Counted from the first letter of the stretch, positions 1 to 6,538 are shown. The stretch is DNA of 7,923 bases from a bacterium (GCA_024231375.1 JAAEQP010000204.1:1-7923), one strand, 5' to 3'. Made by a program: numbers and translations. The notes: generated by a model from the sequence alone, not told the origin.

Positions 1-134
1 CGCTCCGTTGGAGCGCAAACGCGGCCTTCGTGAAGCGTGGACCGGATGTAGCGCAGGCGTCTCGCCTGCATCTTGGCCGGTGTGCAAAGGCTGTACAGAA
101 AAGAATGCAGGCGAGACGCCTGCGCTACATCCGG
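1..134. repeat. REP-like palindromic repeat, copy A (left edge may be cut by the window)
   Basis: Positions 1-129 match 1780-1908 with one difference (g at 80, a at 1859). Inside lies a perfect 30-nt inverted repeat: arm 42-71 pairs with 105-134 across a 33-nt spacer. Each arm is itself a hairpin, because gcaggcg and cgcctgc face each other across three bases. The first 16 bases form another small palindrome (cgctcc-gtt-ggagcg). This nested structure resembles REP/BIME-type intergenic elements. It has open frames that give peptides such as AGETPAL, but these are by-products of the repeat and not proteins. The element may extend left of base 1. Confidence 0.9.
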
Positions 135-167
135 ACCGACACCTTGGCTCCCCGCCCCGCGGGCCAG

Positions 168-205
168 CTCTGCGTTCCTCCGCGTTCTCGGCGCCTCTGC
201 GTTTA
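168..205. repeat. Short imperfect tandem-like repeat (ctctgcgttc type)
   Basis: The stretch contains ctctgcgttc, then ctccgcgttctcgg, then cctctgcgttt, giving irregular units of about 10-14 nt. It lies just downstream of repeat copy A. I recall similar low-complexity intergenic strings in Verrucomicrobia- or Acidobacteria-like genomes, from general knowledge only. No function is known to me. Between here and the start of the next gene (206-297) I see no convincing promoter. Confidence 0.5.
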
Positions 206-284
206 GGTCCGCTCTTCTCTGGTCCGCGAGACCGCGCGTGGTGTACGATGCCCCCGTTGTAGAGCCTTGGACTGTCTGTAGCGC

Positions 285-290
285 AAGGAA
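285..290 (+). promoter_or_regulatory. Ribosome binding site deciding the start at 298
   Basis: The sequence aaggaa lies 7 nt upstream of the ATG at 298-300. The open frame extends left to an ATG at 73, but that ATG is inside repeat copy A and has no comparable site. This supports 298 as the true start. Confidence 0.65.
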
Positions 291-297
291 GTACGCA

Positions 298-1494
298 ATG
301 CCCGAGCAGTCGCCGCCTGTCCGCGCGAGAATTCGCCCTTTGGCGATCTCCGAGGATTACGCCGTTCCCGCCGTGTCCCATTGGCTTGAATTGTCCAACG
401 GCATGCTCTGGTTTCTCAGCATCGAGCGGGGCGTGTTCGCGGCGGCGGCGTTCCCACTCAGCGGACTCCGCCTCAAGCGCCGACGCCGACTCGACGGCAA
501 GCTGCTCATCGGAGCGGCCCTCGTTCCGCTGATCGCTCTGCTTCCCCCTTTGTTCGCGGTCGCACTGCTGCCGCACGATGTCTTCGAGTCCATTCCCGAA
601 GCCTCGTGGTGGCTCTACGTGAAGGCAGTCGGCCTTGCGGCTCTGGGCTTCGTGCTTGCCTTCCTGTACCCGAGGCGGTCGAGCCTGATAGAAACGCACG
701 ACGGTCGCTACAGGTTCGAGTACCTGCACTCGCGGAGTTGCTCGCGCGAGCTTGACGCCATCGATCAATGTGTGGAGGCCGCCGAGACACGTCCCGACGC
801 GGAATCGATCGAGCCCTCGTACTTCTACTACGACTACGCCGCTCTCACGACTCAAAGGATCGGGGTCTTGGTGGGCACAGTCAGGCCCACGTTTCCGATT
901 CCCAATCCGCTCTCGATATTGGCGCCCGTCGGTCTTCTGCTGATGCTCTTCCTCATCCCACCCTTCAACCGGCTCGCGGACTGGTTCCGCGGGGCCATAC
1001 TCCCCCGTAACGCCGGGAAGCACTGCTGTCGTGGGTGCGACCTCATGGGCGCGGGACGATACGCCGACGCCGCACGAGAACTGGAGCCGGAGGCCAAGAA
1101 TGAGCAGCCCGAGGAAGATGCCCTCCGCCTGACGGTGCTGGCCCATCTGGTGTCGGGGCAGTTCGACGAAGCCGTTGCATGGTGCAAGCGCCTCCAGGTG
1201 GTGGCGCCCTACGGTGGCGGGTCCGACGCCCAGAAACTGGTGCAGATTCTCTCGTGGCAGGGGGAGGACGCCCACATCAACGCCGCGTACGAGTTCGGGT
1301 TCACTTCACGCGCCAGCACGCTCACGGGCGAGGATGGCGTTGCAGCGACCGTGCTACGGCCCTCCGGCAAGATTCGCGTTCAAGGAGTGACAGTTCAAGC
1401 GGAAGCAGTGACCGGGTACGTGCCCAAAGGAACTCCCGTCACGGTCACCGGACACCGCGGTGCCATTGCCCTGTGCGAACCTATAGAGGAATAG
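298..1494 (+). CDS. Membrane protein with TPR-like region and C-terminal NfeD-type OB-fold domain
   Basis: This is a 398-residue protein of unknown function. Residues 1-60 are soluble and end in a basic run (RLKRRRR), which suggests a cytoplasmic N-terminus. Hydrophobic segments lie at about 68-91, 103-124 and 204-222. Residues 125-203 are soluble and contain an aromatic run, SYFYYDY. Residues 240-304 look like two TPR-type helical pairs (GRYADAARELEPEA; SGQFDEAVAWCKRLQ). Residues 341-396 match the NfeD soluble OB-fold pattern, with G..GVAATVLRPSGKIRVQG, then YVPKGTPVTVTGHRG and a final hydrophobic strand. NfeD-family proteins usually pair that domain with a few membrane helices or a ClpP-like protease domain and often act with stomatin/flotillin-type membrane proteins. 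No protease domain or stomatin gene is present here. The start at 298 follows an aaggaa site, whereas the earlier in-frame ATG at 73 lies in repeat DNA. The gene stands alone and converges on engB. I am confident it is a gene and of the OB domain, less so of the TPR call, and cannot assign a role. Confidence 0.8.
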   Translation: MPEQSPPVRARIRPLAISEDYAVPAVSHWLELSNGMLWFLSIERGVFAAAAFPLSGLRLKRRRRLDGKLLIGAALVPLIALLPPLFAVALLPHDVFESIPEASWWLYVKAVGLAALGFVLAFLYPRRSSLIETHDGRYRFEYLHSRSCSRELDAIDQCVEAAETRPDAESIEPSYFYYDYAALTTQRIGVLVGTVRPTFPIPNPLSILAPVGLLLMLFLIPPFNRLADWFRGAILPRNAGKHCCRGCDLMGAGRYADAARELEPEAKNEQPEEDALRLTVLAHLVSGQFDEAVAWCKRLQVVAPYGGGSDAQKLVQILSWQGEDAHINAAYEFGFTSRASTLTGEDGVAATVLRPSGKIRVQGVTVQAEAVTGYVPKGTPVTVTGHRGAIALCEPIEE

Positions 1495-1589
1495 GGCGGG
1501 TCGAAACACGAATCCGAACGAATGGGTGGGAATGGGGCACGAATTGAGGGCGAAGGTCCTTCCCCCAACTTCGCAGTGCGTCTCTTGCA

Positions 1590-1779
1590 CCTGAAGGGTG
1601 CGGGCATAGCAGCCCGGGGCAAGCGAAGCGCCGCCCCGGGACCCCGCGTCCCCACCGACGGCGCCCTGAAGGGGCGCGGCATTCCTGTCTATCCGTCTAT
1701 GTGGGACCCTTTCAGGGCCCAGCGGTGATGATGCCATGTACCCGGGGCCGCGCTCCGCTTGCCCCGGGCTCTTATGCGG
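1590..1779. repeat. Composite imperfect palindrome built from GC-rich hairpins
   Basis: The block 1612-1640 is the reverse complement of 1741-1769 with two mismatches over 29 nt. Each block is itself a hairpin: cccggggc pairs with gccccggg around a 12-nt loop. The symmetry extends outward and inward. The segment ggcata at 1603 mirrors tatgcg at 1773, and ccctgaagggg at 1664-1674 mirrors accctttcagggccc at 1706-1720, so arms of roughly 75 nt flank a loop near 1680-1700. The motif cctgaaggg occurs twice in the left half (1590 and 1665). This is a different family from the adjoining 129-bp repeat. Confidence 0.8.
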
Positions 1780-1908
1780 CGCTCCGTTGGAGCGCAAACG
1801 CGGCCTTCGTGAAGCGTGGACCGGATGTAGCGCAGGCGTCTCGCCTGCATCTTGGCCGATGTGCAAAGGCTGTACAGAAAAGAATGCAGGCGAGACGCCT
1901 GCGCTACA
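1780..1908. repeat. REP-like palindromic repeat, copy B
   Basis: This is a direct-repeat copy of 1-129 with a single substitution (a at 1859). Its inverted repeat pairs 1826-1850 with 1884-1908, 25 nt with no mismatch. It is five pairs shorter than copy A because the right-hand atccgg end is missing. A small palindrome, gcgctcc-gtt-ggagcgc (1779-1795), starts the element. Similarity to copy A stops exactly after 1908, which marks the right boundary. Confidence 0.92.
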
Positions 1909-1949
1909 GAAGACCTCAGGAAGCCGCAGACCAACGTCCCGTTCCCAAC

Positions 1950-1976
1950 TTCGTGTCCTCGGTGTCCTTCGTGGTG
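1950..1976. repeat. Short tandem repeat of 9-nt units (cacgaagga type on the minus strand)
   Basis: On the minus strand the stretch reads as consecutive units cacgaagga, caccgagga and cacgaag. It lies between repeat copy B and the engB stop codon, so it falls in the 3' untranslated region of the engB transcript. I recall similar strings scattered between genes in several environmental bacterial phyla. I know of no function for it. Confidence 0.55.
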
Positions 1977-2002
1977 AGAACGACTTGGCTTCGACCTTCG
2001 GG

Positions 2003-2590
2003 CTACCCCGCCAGACACTCGTCGATGACTTCCCACAGGTCGTGGAGACCGTCGCGGGTCGTGGACGAGCAGGGGATGACGGCGGCGTCCTTGTCGAGGC
2101 CGAAGGATTTGCGGATGCGGTTGGGCACCTGCCCTTTCTGGGACGCGCGGAGCTTGTCGATCTTGGTGGCGATGATGAGGGTCGGCACCTGCGCCTCTTC
2201 GAGTAGGTCGAGGAGGTCGTGGTCGCGGCCGGTGGGTTCGTGGCGCGAATCGACGAGATGACACACCAGGCGGAGCGGTTCGCGGTTGAACAGGTAGGAC
2301 GTGATCACCCGGCCCCAATCGGCCTGCATGGCCTTGGACACCTTGGCGTAGCCGAATCCGGGTAGATCGACGAAATACACTTCACCGTTTACGTCGAAGA
2401 AGTTGACCAATCGGGTCTTGCCCGGTTTCTTGCTGGTTTTCGCGAGATTCTTGCGATTCAACAGCGTATTCAACAAGGTGGACTTGCCCACGTTGGACCG
2501 GCCGACAAAGGCCAACTCGGGCCGTCCGTCGGCGGGGTACTGCTCGCGCTTGGCGGCGCTCTTCACGAAATCGGCGTTCAGGACCCTCAC
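2003..2590 (-). CDS. engB: Ribosome-biogenesis GTPase EngB (YihA/YsxC)
   Basis: This is a 195-residue TRAFAC-class GTPase of the normal EngB length. The nucleotide-binding motifs are all present: G1 GRSNVGKST (30-38), a G2 threonine in [11 protein letters not shown] (Thr59), G3 DLPGFG (75-80), G4 TKID (142-145) and a G5-like CSSTT (174-178). The family signature DSRHEPT follows the core strand at 114-120. EngB acts in the cytoplasm in late assembly of the large ribosomal subunit and is essential in several bacteria. The start is a GTG with the Shine-Dalgarno AAGGAGG 9 nt upstream. It begins 6 nt after lon ends, so the two are almost certainly co-transcribed and probably translationally coupled. 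The lon-engB order is also known from Bacillus (lonA-ysxC). No motif is missing. Confidence 0.97.
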   Translation of the reverse strand: MRVLNADFVKSAAKREQYPADGRPELAFVGRSNVGKSTLLNTLLNRKNLAKTSKKPGKTRLVNFFDVNGEVYFVDLPGFGYAKVSKAMQADWGRVITSYLFNREPLRLVCHLVDSRHEPTGRDHDLLDLLEEAQVPTLIIATKIDKLRASQKGQVPNRIRKSFGLDKDAAVIPCSSTTRDGLHDLWEVIDECLAG

Positions 2591-2596
2591 CCTTCC

Positions 2597-5035
2597 CTAC
2601 CTCCTTGCCGGTCGTTTGGTGGGCTTCTTCGATTTCGCGGTCCGCTTGCGCGGTTTCGCGGCAGACTTCGCCTTGGCCTTGCTCTTTGCCTTGGCCTTGC
2701 GCTTGGTTGCCGGGAACAGGGTCGCGAACAGCTCGTCCACGTTATCGACGAGCACGAACTCGATGTCCTTCTTGATCTCCTTGGGGATTTCGATGAGATC
2801 CTTGTTGTTTGTCTTCGGAAGCACGATGGTGCGGATACCGGCACGATGCGCGGCCAACACCTTCTCCTTCACGCCGCCGACCGGTAGCACGCGTCCGCGG
2901 AGCGTAATCTCGCCCGTCATGGCCGTGGCGGCCCTGGGCGCCTTGTTGCGTAGCGCGCTCAGTAGCGATACGGCGATGGCCGTACCCGCCGAAGGCCCGT
3001 CCTTCGGGATAGCGCCTTCGGGCACGTGAATGTGGATATCCTGGTTGCGCGCGAGGGCCGACGCAATCCGGAGTGCGCCCGCATGGGCTCGGAGATACGT
3101 GTGCGCCGCATGAGCCGATTCCCGCATGATGTCGCCCAACTGGCCCGTCAACGTGAGACCGGTCTTCCCGGGCATGAGCGTGGTTTCGATGTTGAGAATC
3201 TCGCCTCCGGCCCACGTCCACGCCATGCCCACGGCCAATCCGGCCTGCGCGTCAGCATCGGCACGCGAGTCCGTGTAGGGCTCGGGTCCCAGCAGGCCGC
3301 CCAGACGTTCGCGGTCGACGATGGTCTTTCCAGGACGTTTCTTGGTGACGACCTTGCGAGCCACTTTGCGGCACACATTGGCAATCTGGCGTTCCAATTC
3401 ACGGACGCCCGCCTCGCGCGTGTACCGTTCGATGAGCGCGTACATCCCGTCGTCCGTCACCCGGATGTTCTTGTCCGTCAACCCGGCTTCCTTCATCTGC
3501 TTGGGCAGCAGGAACAGGCGCGCGATCCGTTCCTTCTCGAAGGCCGTGTACCCCGACAAACGCACCACCTCCATACGGTCGTGGAGCGGTTCGGGGATCT
3601 CGAATTCGTTGTTGGCCGTCGTGATGAAGAACACCTCGTGCAGGTCGAACTCGACTTCAAGGTAATGGTCGCTGAAGGCGGTGTTCTGTTCGGGGTCGAG
3701 CACTTCGAGCAGGGCCGACGACGGATCGCCGCGAAAGTCCATGCTCATCTTGTCGATCTCGTCTAGCATGAAAACGGGATTCTTCACGCCCACTTTCTTG
3801 ATGCTCTGGATGACGCGCCCGGGCATCGAACCGATGTACGTGCGGCGATGTCCGCGAATCTCGGCCTCGTCACGCACCCCGCCGAGCGATACGCGTACAA
3901 ACTGACGTTTCATGGCGCGCGCCACCGATTTGCCGAGGGAGGTCTTGCCCACGCCGGGGGGGCCGACCAAACAGAGGATGGGTCCCTTGGTGCTCTTGCT
4001 CAGCTTCCGTACCGCCAGGAACTCCAGGATTCGTTCCTTCACTTTCTTCAGGCCGTAGTGGTCCTCGTCCAACACACGTTCGGCCACATCGAGGTCGATG
4101 GAATCCCGCGTGCGCTTGCTCCACGGCATTTCGGCGAGCCATTCGATATACGTCCGCAGCACCCCCGCTTCCGGACTCATCATGGGCGTGCGTTCGTATC
4201 GGGTCAGCTCGCGGGCGGCCTTCTCGCGCGCTTCCTTCGGCATCTTGGCCTTCTCGAGCATCTCGCGAAGCTCGCCGACCTCGTCGCTTCCCTCGCCCCG
4301 GCTGCCGAGTTCCTGATGGATTGCGCGGAGTTGTTCGTGCAGGTAATGCTCGCGCTGGCTCCGGTCCATTTGGTCGCGAATCCGGTCGCGCACGCGGCCC
4401 TCGATCTCCAGCAGTTCCGCTTCGCGCATCAGGCGCGACGAGATTAACTCCAATCGCTCCGACGCGTCGATGACTTCCAGCAATTCCTGGCGTTCTTCGG
4501 CGCGTAGCGGAAGATAGGCGCAGATCAGGTCGGCCAGGGAGGAGGATTCGGCCACGCTCCGTAGCGACGTCACCACCTCGGGCGCAATGCGGCCGGTGAG
4601 CCGGGCATATTCCTCGAACTGGGTCAAGGCCATGCGCATCAGCACTTGCACCTCTTCGCCGGCCGGGGATTCTTCGTCCACCGGTTCGACGAAGGCTTCC
4701 GCATAGGCGGGTTGATTGCGAAGTCGCACCACCCGGCCGCGCGCTACGCCCTCCACCACAACCTTGGTCGTGCCGTCGGGCATGCGAAGGGTCTGGAGAA
4801 TGTTGGCGGCCACGCCGACGGGGTAGAGGTCGGTCTTCTTGGGTTTCTCGACCTCGGCGTCCCGTTGGGTGCATAGGAACAGAGGCCGTTCCGAGGCCAG
4901 GCTCTCTTCCACGGCGCCCAGGGAGGCCGGGCGCCCCACGATGAGGGGCAACACCATCCGCGGGAAGACAACCACCTCTTTCAACGGGAGCAGTGGGAGC
5001 GAGTCCACGAACGGTTTCGAGGCTTGTTGTGCCAT
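2597..5035 (-). CDS. lon: ATP-dependent protease Lon with basic C-terminal tail
   Basis: This is an 812-residue LonA-type protease that degrades damaged and regulatory proteins in the cytoplasm. The N-terminal substrate-binding domain begins [13 protein letters not shown] (13-25). The AAA+ module has Walker A GPPGVGKT (358-365) and Walker B FMLDEID (422-428). The protease domain has the catalytic Ser682 in PKDGPSAG and Lys725 in GGVKEK, a spacing of 43 residues as in E. coli Lon. The frame stays open to a TTG at 5080, but the ATG at 5035 has GGAG 7 nt upstream and starts at the normal family position. The oddity is residues 777-812: 19 of 36 are Lys or Arg, the rest mostly Ala, Ser, Pro and Thr, with no acidic residue, like histone H1-type tails. 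This tail is absent from E. coli Lon. The gene follows clpX across a terminator and runs directly into engB. Confidence 0.98.
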   Translation of the reverse strand: MAQQASKPFVDSLPLLPLKEVVVFPRMVLPLIVGRPASLGAVEESLASERPLFLCTQRDAEVEKPKKTDLYPVGVAANILQTLRMPDGTTKVVVEGVARGRVVRLRNQPAYAEAFVEPVDEESPAGEEVQVLMRMALTQFEEYARLTGRIAPEVVTSLRSVAESSSLADLICAYLPLRAEERQELLEVIDASERLELISSRLMREAELLEIEGRVRDRIRDQMDRSQREHYLHEQLRAIHQELGSRGEGSDEVGELREMLEKAKMPKEAREKAARELTRYERTPMMSPEAGVLRTYIEWLAEMPWSKRTRDSIDLDVAERVLDEDHYGLKKVKERILEFLAVRKLSKSTKGPILCLVGPPGVGKTSLGKSVARAMKRQFVRVSLGGVRDEAEIRGHRRTYIGSMPGRVIQSIKKVGVKNPVFMLDEIDKMSMDFRGDPSSALLEVLDPEQNTAFSDHYLEVEFDLHEVFFITTANNEFEIPEPLHDRMEVVRLSGYTAFEKERIARLFLLPKQMKEAGLTDKNIRVTDDGMYALIERYTREAGVRELERQIANVCRKVARKVVTKKRPGKTIVDRERLGGLLGPEPYTDSRADADAQAGLAVGMAWTWAGGEILNIETTLMPGKTGLTLTGQLGDIMRESAHAAHTYLRAHAGALRIASALARNQDIHIHVPEGAIPKDGPSAGTAIAVSLLSALRNKAPRAATAMTGEITLRGRVLPVGGVKEKVLAAHRAGIRTIVLPKTNNKDLIEIPKEIKKDIEFVLVDNVDELFATLFPATKRKAKAKSKAKAKSAAKPRKRTAKSKKPTKRPARR
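2600..2606 (-). promoter_or_regulatory. engB Shine-Dalgarno embedded in the last codons of lon
   Basis: On the minus strand AAGGAGG sits 9 nt before the GTG start of engB. It is made of the final Arg codons of lon (AGG AGG) and runs straight into the lon TAG stop. Ribosomes finishing lon therefore pass directly over the engB initiation site. Confidence 0.85.
2670..2705. repeat. 18-bp tandem duplication within the 3' end of lon
   Basis: Segments 2670-2687 and 2688-2705 match at 16 of 18 bases, with the first 13 (gccttggccttgc) identical. In the lon frame they encode KSKAKA and KRKAKA, part of the basic tail. The pattern suggests growth of the tail by slippage or unequal exchange. Confidence 0.85.
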
Positions 5036-5042
5036 TGAACAT

Positions 5043-5046
5043 CTCC
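5043..5046 (-). promoter_or_regulatory. lon ribosome binding site deciding the start at 5035
   Basis: On the minus strand GGAG lies 7 nt upstream of the ATG at 5035. The longer alternative beginning with TTG at 5080 has no comparable site and overlaps the T-tract of the clpX terminator. Confidence 0.7.
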
Positions 5047-5051
5047 AGCAA

Positions 5052-5067
5052 GCGGCCTCCAGGCCGC
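5052..5067. repeat. Small perfect palindrome in the lon leader
   Basis: The sequence gcggcct-cc-aggccgc has 7-nt arms around a 2-nt centre and lies just upstream of the lon Shine-Dalgarno. In RNA the two-base loop would have to open somewhat, leaving a short GC-rich stem close to the ribosome binding site. It could be a protein-binding operator or a stem affecting translation. Neither is shown by the sequence. Confidence 0.5.
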
Positions 5068-5077
5068 CACGTTTGGT

Positions 5078-5117
5078 CAAAAAGAACGCCGGAAGGGGAT
5101 TCTACCACCCTTCCGGC
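5078..5117 (-). terminator. Intrinsic terminator downstream of clpX
   Basis: On the minus strand a perfect 10-bp stem (GCCGGAAGGG with CCCTTCCGGC, 5108-5117 with 5088-5097) encloses a 10-nt loop. It is followed by the tract gttctttttg. It lies about 70 nt after the clpX stop and ahead of lon, so much of the clpX transcription probably ends here. Confidence 0.8.
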
Positions 5118-5125
5118 TTCGGCAA
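5099..5125 (-). promoter_or_regulatory. Candidate lon promoter overlapping the terminator hairpin
   Basis: On the minus strand TAGAAT (5099-5104; five of six to TATAAT) lies in the loop of the clpX terminator. TTGCCG (5120-5125; four of six to TTGACA) lies 15 nt further upstream, a shorter spacer than the ideal 17. Transcription starting about 7 nt downstream would begin inside the second arm of the hairpin, so the lon transcript could not form the terminator. This is a weak call resting on the -10 match and on lon needing a promoter after a terminator. Confidence 0.3.
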
Positions 5126-5188
5126 AAGCACCCTCTTGCGCCGTATCAGGGCTTCACCAAAAAACGGATCTCTATCACGCGCCCGGGC

Positions 5189-6472
5189 TCAGGCCAAGGC
5201 CGGCTGGTCCGAGTCGGGTTCCTCGTCCACGTATTCCTCGTGTTTGTAGACCAGGAGCGGTTCCTCATCCTTGCGGATGACGCCCGGCTTAATCACGCAC
5301 TCCCGCACATCTTTCCGGGAAGGCAGGTCGAACATCACGTCCAACATCACCTGCTCCAGAATGGTGCGCAGTCCGCGCGCGCCAATATCTTTTTCGATCG
5401 CTACGTCCGCGATGGCTTCTATCGCGCCGTCCTGGAAGTTGAGCTTCACGTTCTCCAGTTCCAGGAGCTTCTGGTACTGGCGAATGATGGCATTCTTGGG
5501 TTCCAGCAGGATCTTAATCAACTCGTCTCGGCCAAGCTCGTGTAGCGTGGCCACCACCGGCAACCGTCCCGAAAACTCGGGGATCATGCCGTATTTGATG
5601 AGGTCCTCGGGCTCGACCAATTCCAACAACTCGCCGATGTTGCGTTCCTTCTTGGAGTGGATCTCCGCATTGAACCCGATCATGGTCTTCCGGGCGCGGC
5701 GTTCGATGATCTTGTCCAGTCCGTTGAACGCGCCACCGCAAATGAACAGGATGTTCGTGGTGTCGACCTGGATGCACTCCTGTTGCGGGTGCTTCCGGCC
5801 GCCCTGGGGCGGAACATTGGCTACCGTGCCTTCCAGCAGCTTCAGCAGCGCTTGCTGCACGCCCTCGCCCGAAACGTCGCGCGTGATGGAGGGACTATCG
5901 CTCTTGCGCGCGATCTTGTCGATTTCGTCCACATAGATGATGCCGGTTTCCGCGCGGGCCGGATCGAAATCGGCCACTTGCAGCAGCTTCAGAATGACGT
6001 TCTCGACATCGTCGCCCACATAGCCTGCTTCCGTGAGCGTGGTCGCGTCGACCACGGCAAACGGGACATCCAGCATCCGGGCCAGGCTCTGCGCCAGCAG
6101 CGTCTTGCCGCAACCGGACGGGCCCACCATCAGGATGTTGGACTTGTGGATCTCCACGCCGTCGAGTTCGCCACCCGCGGCGATGCGCTTGTAGTGGTTG
6201 TGAACCGCGACCGACATGATGCGCTTGGCCCGTTCCTGACCAATGACGTACTGGTCAACGAACTCTTTGATCTCGATGGGCTTCGGCACGCGGAGATTGC
6301 GCGTCACGCCCTTCCGGGCACGGTCTTCCGCCACCAACTCGGAACACAACGCCACACACTCGTCGCAGATGTATACGTCGGGACCGGCGATGAGTTTGTT
6401 TACCTCATCCTGCCGCTTGCCACAGAACGAACAAGTATGGTGGACATCACTTCTGGTGCGATGCGGAGCCAT
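5189..6472 (-). CDS. clpX: ATP-dependent Clp protease ATP-binding subunit ClpX
   Basis: This is a 427-residue AAA+ unfoldase, close to the usual ClpX length. It recognises tagged substrates, unfolds them and threads them into ClpP in the cytoplasm. The N-terminal zinc-binding domain has Cys14, Cys17, Cys36 and Cys39. Walker A is GPSGCGKT (117-124), the pore-1 loop GYVG (150-153), Walker B IIYVDEID (178-185), the RKH pore loop 226-228 and the sensor-2 region GARGLR (364-369). The ClpP-docking loop keeps the canonical IGF tripeptide (265-267), which fits the ClpP encoded next door. The ATG has AAGGAGG 7 nt upstream (6480-6486) and its own promoter at 6510-6538, so ClpX can be made independently of tig-clpP. 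An intrinsic terminator follows the gene. No key residue is missing. Confidence 0.98.
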   Translation of the reverse strand: MAPHRTRSDVHHTCSFCGKRQDEVNKLIAGPDVYICDECVALCSELVAEDRARKGVTRNLRVPKPIEIKEFVDQYVIGQERAKRIMSVAVHNHYKRIAAGGELDGVEIHKSNILMVGPSGCGKTLLAQSLARMLDVPFAVVDATTLTEAGYVGDDVENVILKLLQVADFDPARAETGIIYVDEIDKIARKSDSPSITRDVSGEGVQQALLKLLEGTVANVPPQGGRKHPQQECIQVDTTNILFICGGAFNGLDKIIERRARKTMIGFNAEIHSKKERNIGELLELVEPEDLIKYGMIPEFSGRLPVVATLHELGRDELIKILLEPKNAIIRQYQKLLELENVKLNFQDGAIEAIADVAIEKDIGARGLRTILEQVMLDVMFDLPSRKDVRECVIKPGVIRKDEEPLLVYKHEEYVDEEPDSDQPALA

Positions 6473-6509
6473 GCACTACCCTCCTTAACCGAACGACACC
6501 TTCACAGCA

Positions 6510-6538
6510 TGAATAGCATTTTTTCAGACTTTTGTCAA
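6510..6538 (-). promoter_or_regulatory. Sigma-70-type promoter of clpX
   Basis: On the minus strand a perfect -35 TTGACA (6533-6538) is followed by a 17-nt A-rich spacer. The -10 is TATTCA (6510-6515), which matches only three of six but is preceded by TGC, an extended -10. The start of transcription would fall near 6503, giving a leader of about 30 nt before the clpX ATG. The rest of the clpP-clpX gap (6540-6731) shows no clear terminator and no CIRCE-type heat-shock operator. Confidence 0.7.

Larger units (their letters stand above)
1495..2002. other. Gene-free, repeat-rich gap between converging genes
   Basis: This 508-nt stretch separates the plus-strand NfeD-domain gene from the end of engB. 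From left to right it holds about 95 nt with no feature I can name, a composite GC-rich palindrome (about 1590-1779), repeat copy B (1780-1908) and a 9-nt-unit repeat (1950-1976). Several short frames run through it, but they fall in repeats and have no gene-like features. I see no classical stem-plus-T-tract terminator for either gene, so the palindromes may be what stops transcription. Confidence 0.75.

Noticed and set aside
8..262. 84-residue open frame with an AGETPAL peptide
   Set aside because: It lies almost wholly in repeat copy A. The same peptide is read from copy B at 1736-2206, which shows it comes from the repeat and not from a gene.
73..297. 75-residue N-terminal extension of the NfeD-domain protein, starting at ATG 73
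   Set aside because: The extension is translated from repeat copy A and the ctctgcgttc string. It is rich in Arg, Ala, Pro and Cys without a recognisable domain, and the ATG at 298 has a proper ribosome binding site.
1..1908. Insertion sequence or composite transposon bounded by the direct repeats
   Set aside because: No transposase or recombinase is encoded between the repeats, and target-site duplications cannot be recognised.
1..1976. CRISPR array
   Set aside because: There are only two copies, 1.65 kb apart, with no regular spacers. The tandem strings have units far too short.
1701..2261. Open frames of 150-190 residues on both strands near 1690-2318
   Set aside because: They run through the palindromes and into the back of engB, have no ribosome binding site, and read as low-complexity Arg/Pro/Ser-rich sequence.
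5036..5080. Longer Lon N-terminus from TTG 5080
   Set aside because: It has a rare start codon without a ribosome binding site and overlaps the terminator T-tract. The family N-terminus begins after the ATG at 5035.
3870..5108. 412-residue minus-strand open frame inside lon
   Set aside because: It is an alternative frame of lon caused by high GC content. Its composition is Arg/Gly/Pro-rich with no domain, while the lon frame carries every expected motif.
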